This document shows positions 5,442-6,907 of a DNA stretch of 6,907 nucleotides, piece by piece. The first letter of the stretch is position 1, and the number at the start of each line of letters is the position of its first letter. The DNA is from Halobacteriales archaeon (GTDB lineage Archaea > Thermoplasmatota > SW-10-69-26 > JACQPN01 > JAIVGT01). The stretch is from positions 1-6,907 of the forward strand of contig JAIVGT010000042.1 of the NCBI GenBank assembly GCA_020201485.1, given 5' to 3'. The translations under genes and the position numbers were made by a program. The notes under the pieces are model-generated. The model did not search any database, had not been told where the DNA came from, and saw only the letters and a list, made by a program, of their open reading frames with translations.

Positions 5442-5975
5442 CTACATCACTTCGCCTTCGAGCAGCTTCTCGATCTTGTACGGCAGCAGGTTCCGGTTCA
5501 CCTTCGTGACCTCGAGGATGCGGATGTCATCGCGCCGGCGGATGTCCTGGAGGAGCGGGTTGCGGCTCTTCTTGTGCAGGGTCATGATGAGCGGCTTGTC
5601 GCAGTCGAGGGCGGCCTTGACCGCGTTGCAGAACCGGTCCGACTCCATCTCCATCTTGCCCACCTCGTCGATGACGATGACCTCCGCCTCGCGGATGGCC
5701 TGCTCGATGGCCGGCACGCCCATGTTCTCGAGCACGTCGAGGTCCACGCCGTACTTCCCGACCTTGACCTCGCTCGGGTTCTTCTCGTGGGCGAGCGTCG
5801 CCTCCTCCTTCGTGAGCCAGTTGATGAGCTTGAAGCCGACGCGCTTCCCGTCCTCCTCCAGGCTCTCCGTGACCATCCCGCCCACGATGGTCTCCTTCTC
5901 CTCCAGCTTCTCCACGATCTTGAGGAGCGTGGCGGTCTTGCCCACGCTGGGCATGCCGGTGATGCCGATCTTCAT
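5442..5975 (-). CDS. THEP1-family nucleoside-triphosphatase
   Basis: A 177-residue P-loop protein of the THEP1 family (usual length about 170-190), known to hydrolyse NTPs to NDPs with broad nucleotide specificity; the cellular role is unsettled. It has Walker A GMPSVGKT at 7-14, VGGMVTESLEEDGKRVGFKL at 31-50, the family's VGKYGVDLDVLE at 72-83, Walker B VIVIDEVGKME at 99-109, and EVTKVNRNLLPYKI near the C-terminus (155-168), which matches the family's final motif. ATG 5975 is chosen because the family starts MKIGITG; an in-frame ATG at 5987 and one at 6032 would add 4 or 19 residues without resemblance. No Shine-Dalgarno precedes it. Lysine makes up 19 of 177 residues, all encoded by AAG, far above its neighbours. 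It follows pssA by 93 bp on the same strand and may share its transcript. Confidence 0.92.
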   Translation of the reverse strand: MKIGITGMPSVGKTATLLKIVEKLEEKETIVGGMVTESLEEDGKRVGFKLINWLTKEEATLAHEKNPSEVKVGKYGVDLDVLENMGVPAIEQAIREAEVIVIDEVGKMEMESDRFCNAVKAALDCDKPLIMTLHKKSRNPLLQDIRRRDDIRILEVTKVNRNLLPYKIEKLLEGEVM

Positions 5976-6017
5976 GGCAGAGGCCATGGGGCTTGCCCGG
6001 CACCGTTGCCCGAGGGC

Positions 6018-6046
6018 ATGAAGGTTCTCCATTCATCGAACGTTCG
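6018..6046 (-). promoter_or_regulatory. Palindrome and adjoining hairpin in the pssA-THEP1 gap
   Basis: CGAACGTTCG (6037-6046) is a perfect 10-bp palindrome in an A/T-richer patch. Directly beside it, ATGAAGG (6018-6024) can pair with CC-A-TTCAT (6029-6036) around a TTCT loop with one bulged base. Both lie 43-71 bases upstream of the THEP1 start. They could be an operator, part of a promoter or an RNA leader structure. No known regulator site is recognised. Confidence 0.3.
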
Positions 6047-6068
6047 GGATTCCGCCGACCGCGACAGG

Positions 6069-6875
6069 TCACGGAGCCTCGCGGCCCAGCTCCGGCTCCT
6101 CCGCGTCCTCGGCGTGCCGCCGCGCCCGGCCCCCGCGCTCGCGCCGGCGCACGCGCACCCAGGTGATGGGCCCGAAGGCGATGATGAGCAGCGTGAGCGC
6201 CAGGGTCACGGTCAGGATGGGCTCCTGCAGGTCCGGGCGGAGGAGCAATCCTGCCACGACCCCGGCTCCGAGCAGGAGCAGGCCGGCGACGAGGCTGCGC
6301 GCCCGGCGGCGCGCCTTGGGGTAGGGCACGGTGCTGACCATGGCGAAGGCGAGCAGGGCCACGCCGCCGAGCACGACCGCCGCCGGCAGGTGGGTGACGC
6401 CCCGGGTCACGATGAGGAGGACGATGCCCGCGGCCGCGACCGGGCTGGGCAGGCCGGTGAAGTCGCGCGCCTCGTGCTCCGGGCTGGCGTTGAAGCGGGC
6501 CAGGCGCACCTGCCCGAAGACGAGGATGGTCGCGGCGACGACGATGGCGGTCAGCGGGTGGATGGGCCGGAAGGCCTGCAGGGTCATGACGGCGGGCGCG
6601 AGGACGAAGGTGATGAGGTCGCTGAGCGAGTCCAGGTCGCCGCCCATCTCGCTCCCGCCCAGCCGGCTGGCCACGATGCCGTCGAGCCCGTCGAGCACCG
6701 CCCCGATGGCGATGAACAGGGCGGCGATGGCCTCGTCGCTCAGCCCGGCGCGCAGCGCGTCGAAGTAGCCCGTGTTCGGGATGGTGAGCGTGATGATGGC
6801 GAGCAGGCCCATCAGGCCGTTGCCGAGCGTGAGCAGGTCCGCCACGCCGAGGTCGAGCAGGGCGATGCGGGCCAT
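6069..6875 (-). CDS. pssA: Archaetidylserine/phosphatidylserine synthase (CDP-alcohol phosphatidyltransferase)
   Basis: A 268-residue membrane enzyme expected to join L-serine to CDP-archaeol, releasing CMP and forming archaetidylserine, a precursor of archaetidylethanolamine. The N-terminal LLTLGNGLMGLLAI (14-27) is the family's first helix; the CDP-alcohol signature lies at 62-86 with D62, D65, G66, D82 and D86 present. RLARFN (124-129) and FTGLPSPVAA (139-148) point to the PssA subgroup rather than PgsA or inositol-phosphate synthases. About eight hydrophobic segments are visible (near 12-31, 47-64, 87-102, 107-121, 145-160, 163-183, 193-212, 219-238), then a charged cytoplasmic-type tail rich in Arg and Glu. 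ATG 6875 is preferred; an in-frame TTG at 6887 would add four residues. The Arg that usually follows the signature's Ala is Ser70, with Arg71 next. Serine as substrate follows from family resemblance. Confidence 0.92.
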   Translation of the reverse strand: MARIALLDLGVADLLTLGNGLMGLLAIITLTIPNTGYFDALRAGLSDEAIAALFIAIGAVLDGLDGIVASRLGGSEMGGDLDSLSDLITFVLAPAVMTLQAFRPIHPLTAIVVAATILVFGQVRLARFNASPEHEARDFTGLPSPVAAAGIVLLIVTRGVTHLPAAVVLGGVALLAFAMVSTVPYPKARRRARSLVAGLLLLGAGVVAGLLLRPDLQEPILTVTLALTLLIIAFGPITWVRVRRRERGGRARRHAEDAEEPELGREAP

Positions 6876-6907
6876 CGGTGCGCGCAACCGCGGGAGGGGT
6901 CAAGGAC

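Noticed and set aside
5527..6903. 458-codon minus-strand frame overlapping pssA and THEP1
   Set aside because: Pro/Arg/Gly/His-rich translation with no domain; the other frames carry intact PssA and THEP1 motifs.

Overview
This 6.9-kb window is a GC-rich (roughly 70%) piece of an archaeal chromosome. The gene content supports that: a Trm1-type tRNA guanine-26 dimethyltransferase with a Cys4 zinc site, a THEP1-type P-loop NTPase, and an archaeal-style CDP-alcohol phosphatidyltransferase of the phosphatidylserine/archaetidylserine synthase family. An A/T-rich box about 26 nt before one GTG start fits archaeal leaderless transcription. The phylum cannot be fixed from this sequence; a high-GC euryarchaeal or Thermoplasmatota-like lineage is only a guess.

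Layout from left to right. (1) The 3' end of a flavin reductase-like gene on the + strand (1-371). (2) A secreted, cysteine-free, calcium-motif (FG-GAP/VCBS-like) beta-propeller protein on the + strand (482-2326). (3) Convergent to it, a small secreted six-cysteine protein of no recognised family on the - strand (2400-2921), with a hairpin plus T-rich terminator candidate in the gap. (4) Divergent from that, an RlmE/FtsJ-type RNA 2'-O-methyltransferase on the + strand (3042-3707). (5) A 183-bp convergent gap rich in inverted repeats. (6) trm1 on the - strand (3891-5039). (7) Divergent from trm1, an unrecognised basic 98-residue protein with a clear Shine-Dalgarno sequence (5133-5429, +). (8) Convergent to it with only 12 bp between, a THEP1-family NTPase (5442-5975, -). 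(9) Upstream of THEP1 on the same strand, an archaetidylserine/phosphatidylserine synthase (6069-6875, -), whose upstream neighbour lies outside the window.

Functionally the window is mostly housekeeping: RNA modification (RlmE-like, Trm1), membrane lipid synthesis (PssA-like) and a nucleotide-hydrolysing protein. To the left are two exported proteins of unknown role. Genes alternate strand often, so most are probably transcribed alone; the only plausible co-transcribed pair is pssA-THEP1. I see no mobile element, CRISPR array, tRNA, rRNA or defence system, and no gene-free stretch longer than 183 bp. The least explained items are the six-cysteine secreted protein, the 98-residue basic protein, the structured 3708-3890 gap, and the lysine-rich composition of THEP1 compared with its neighbours.
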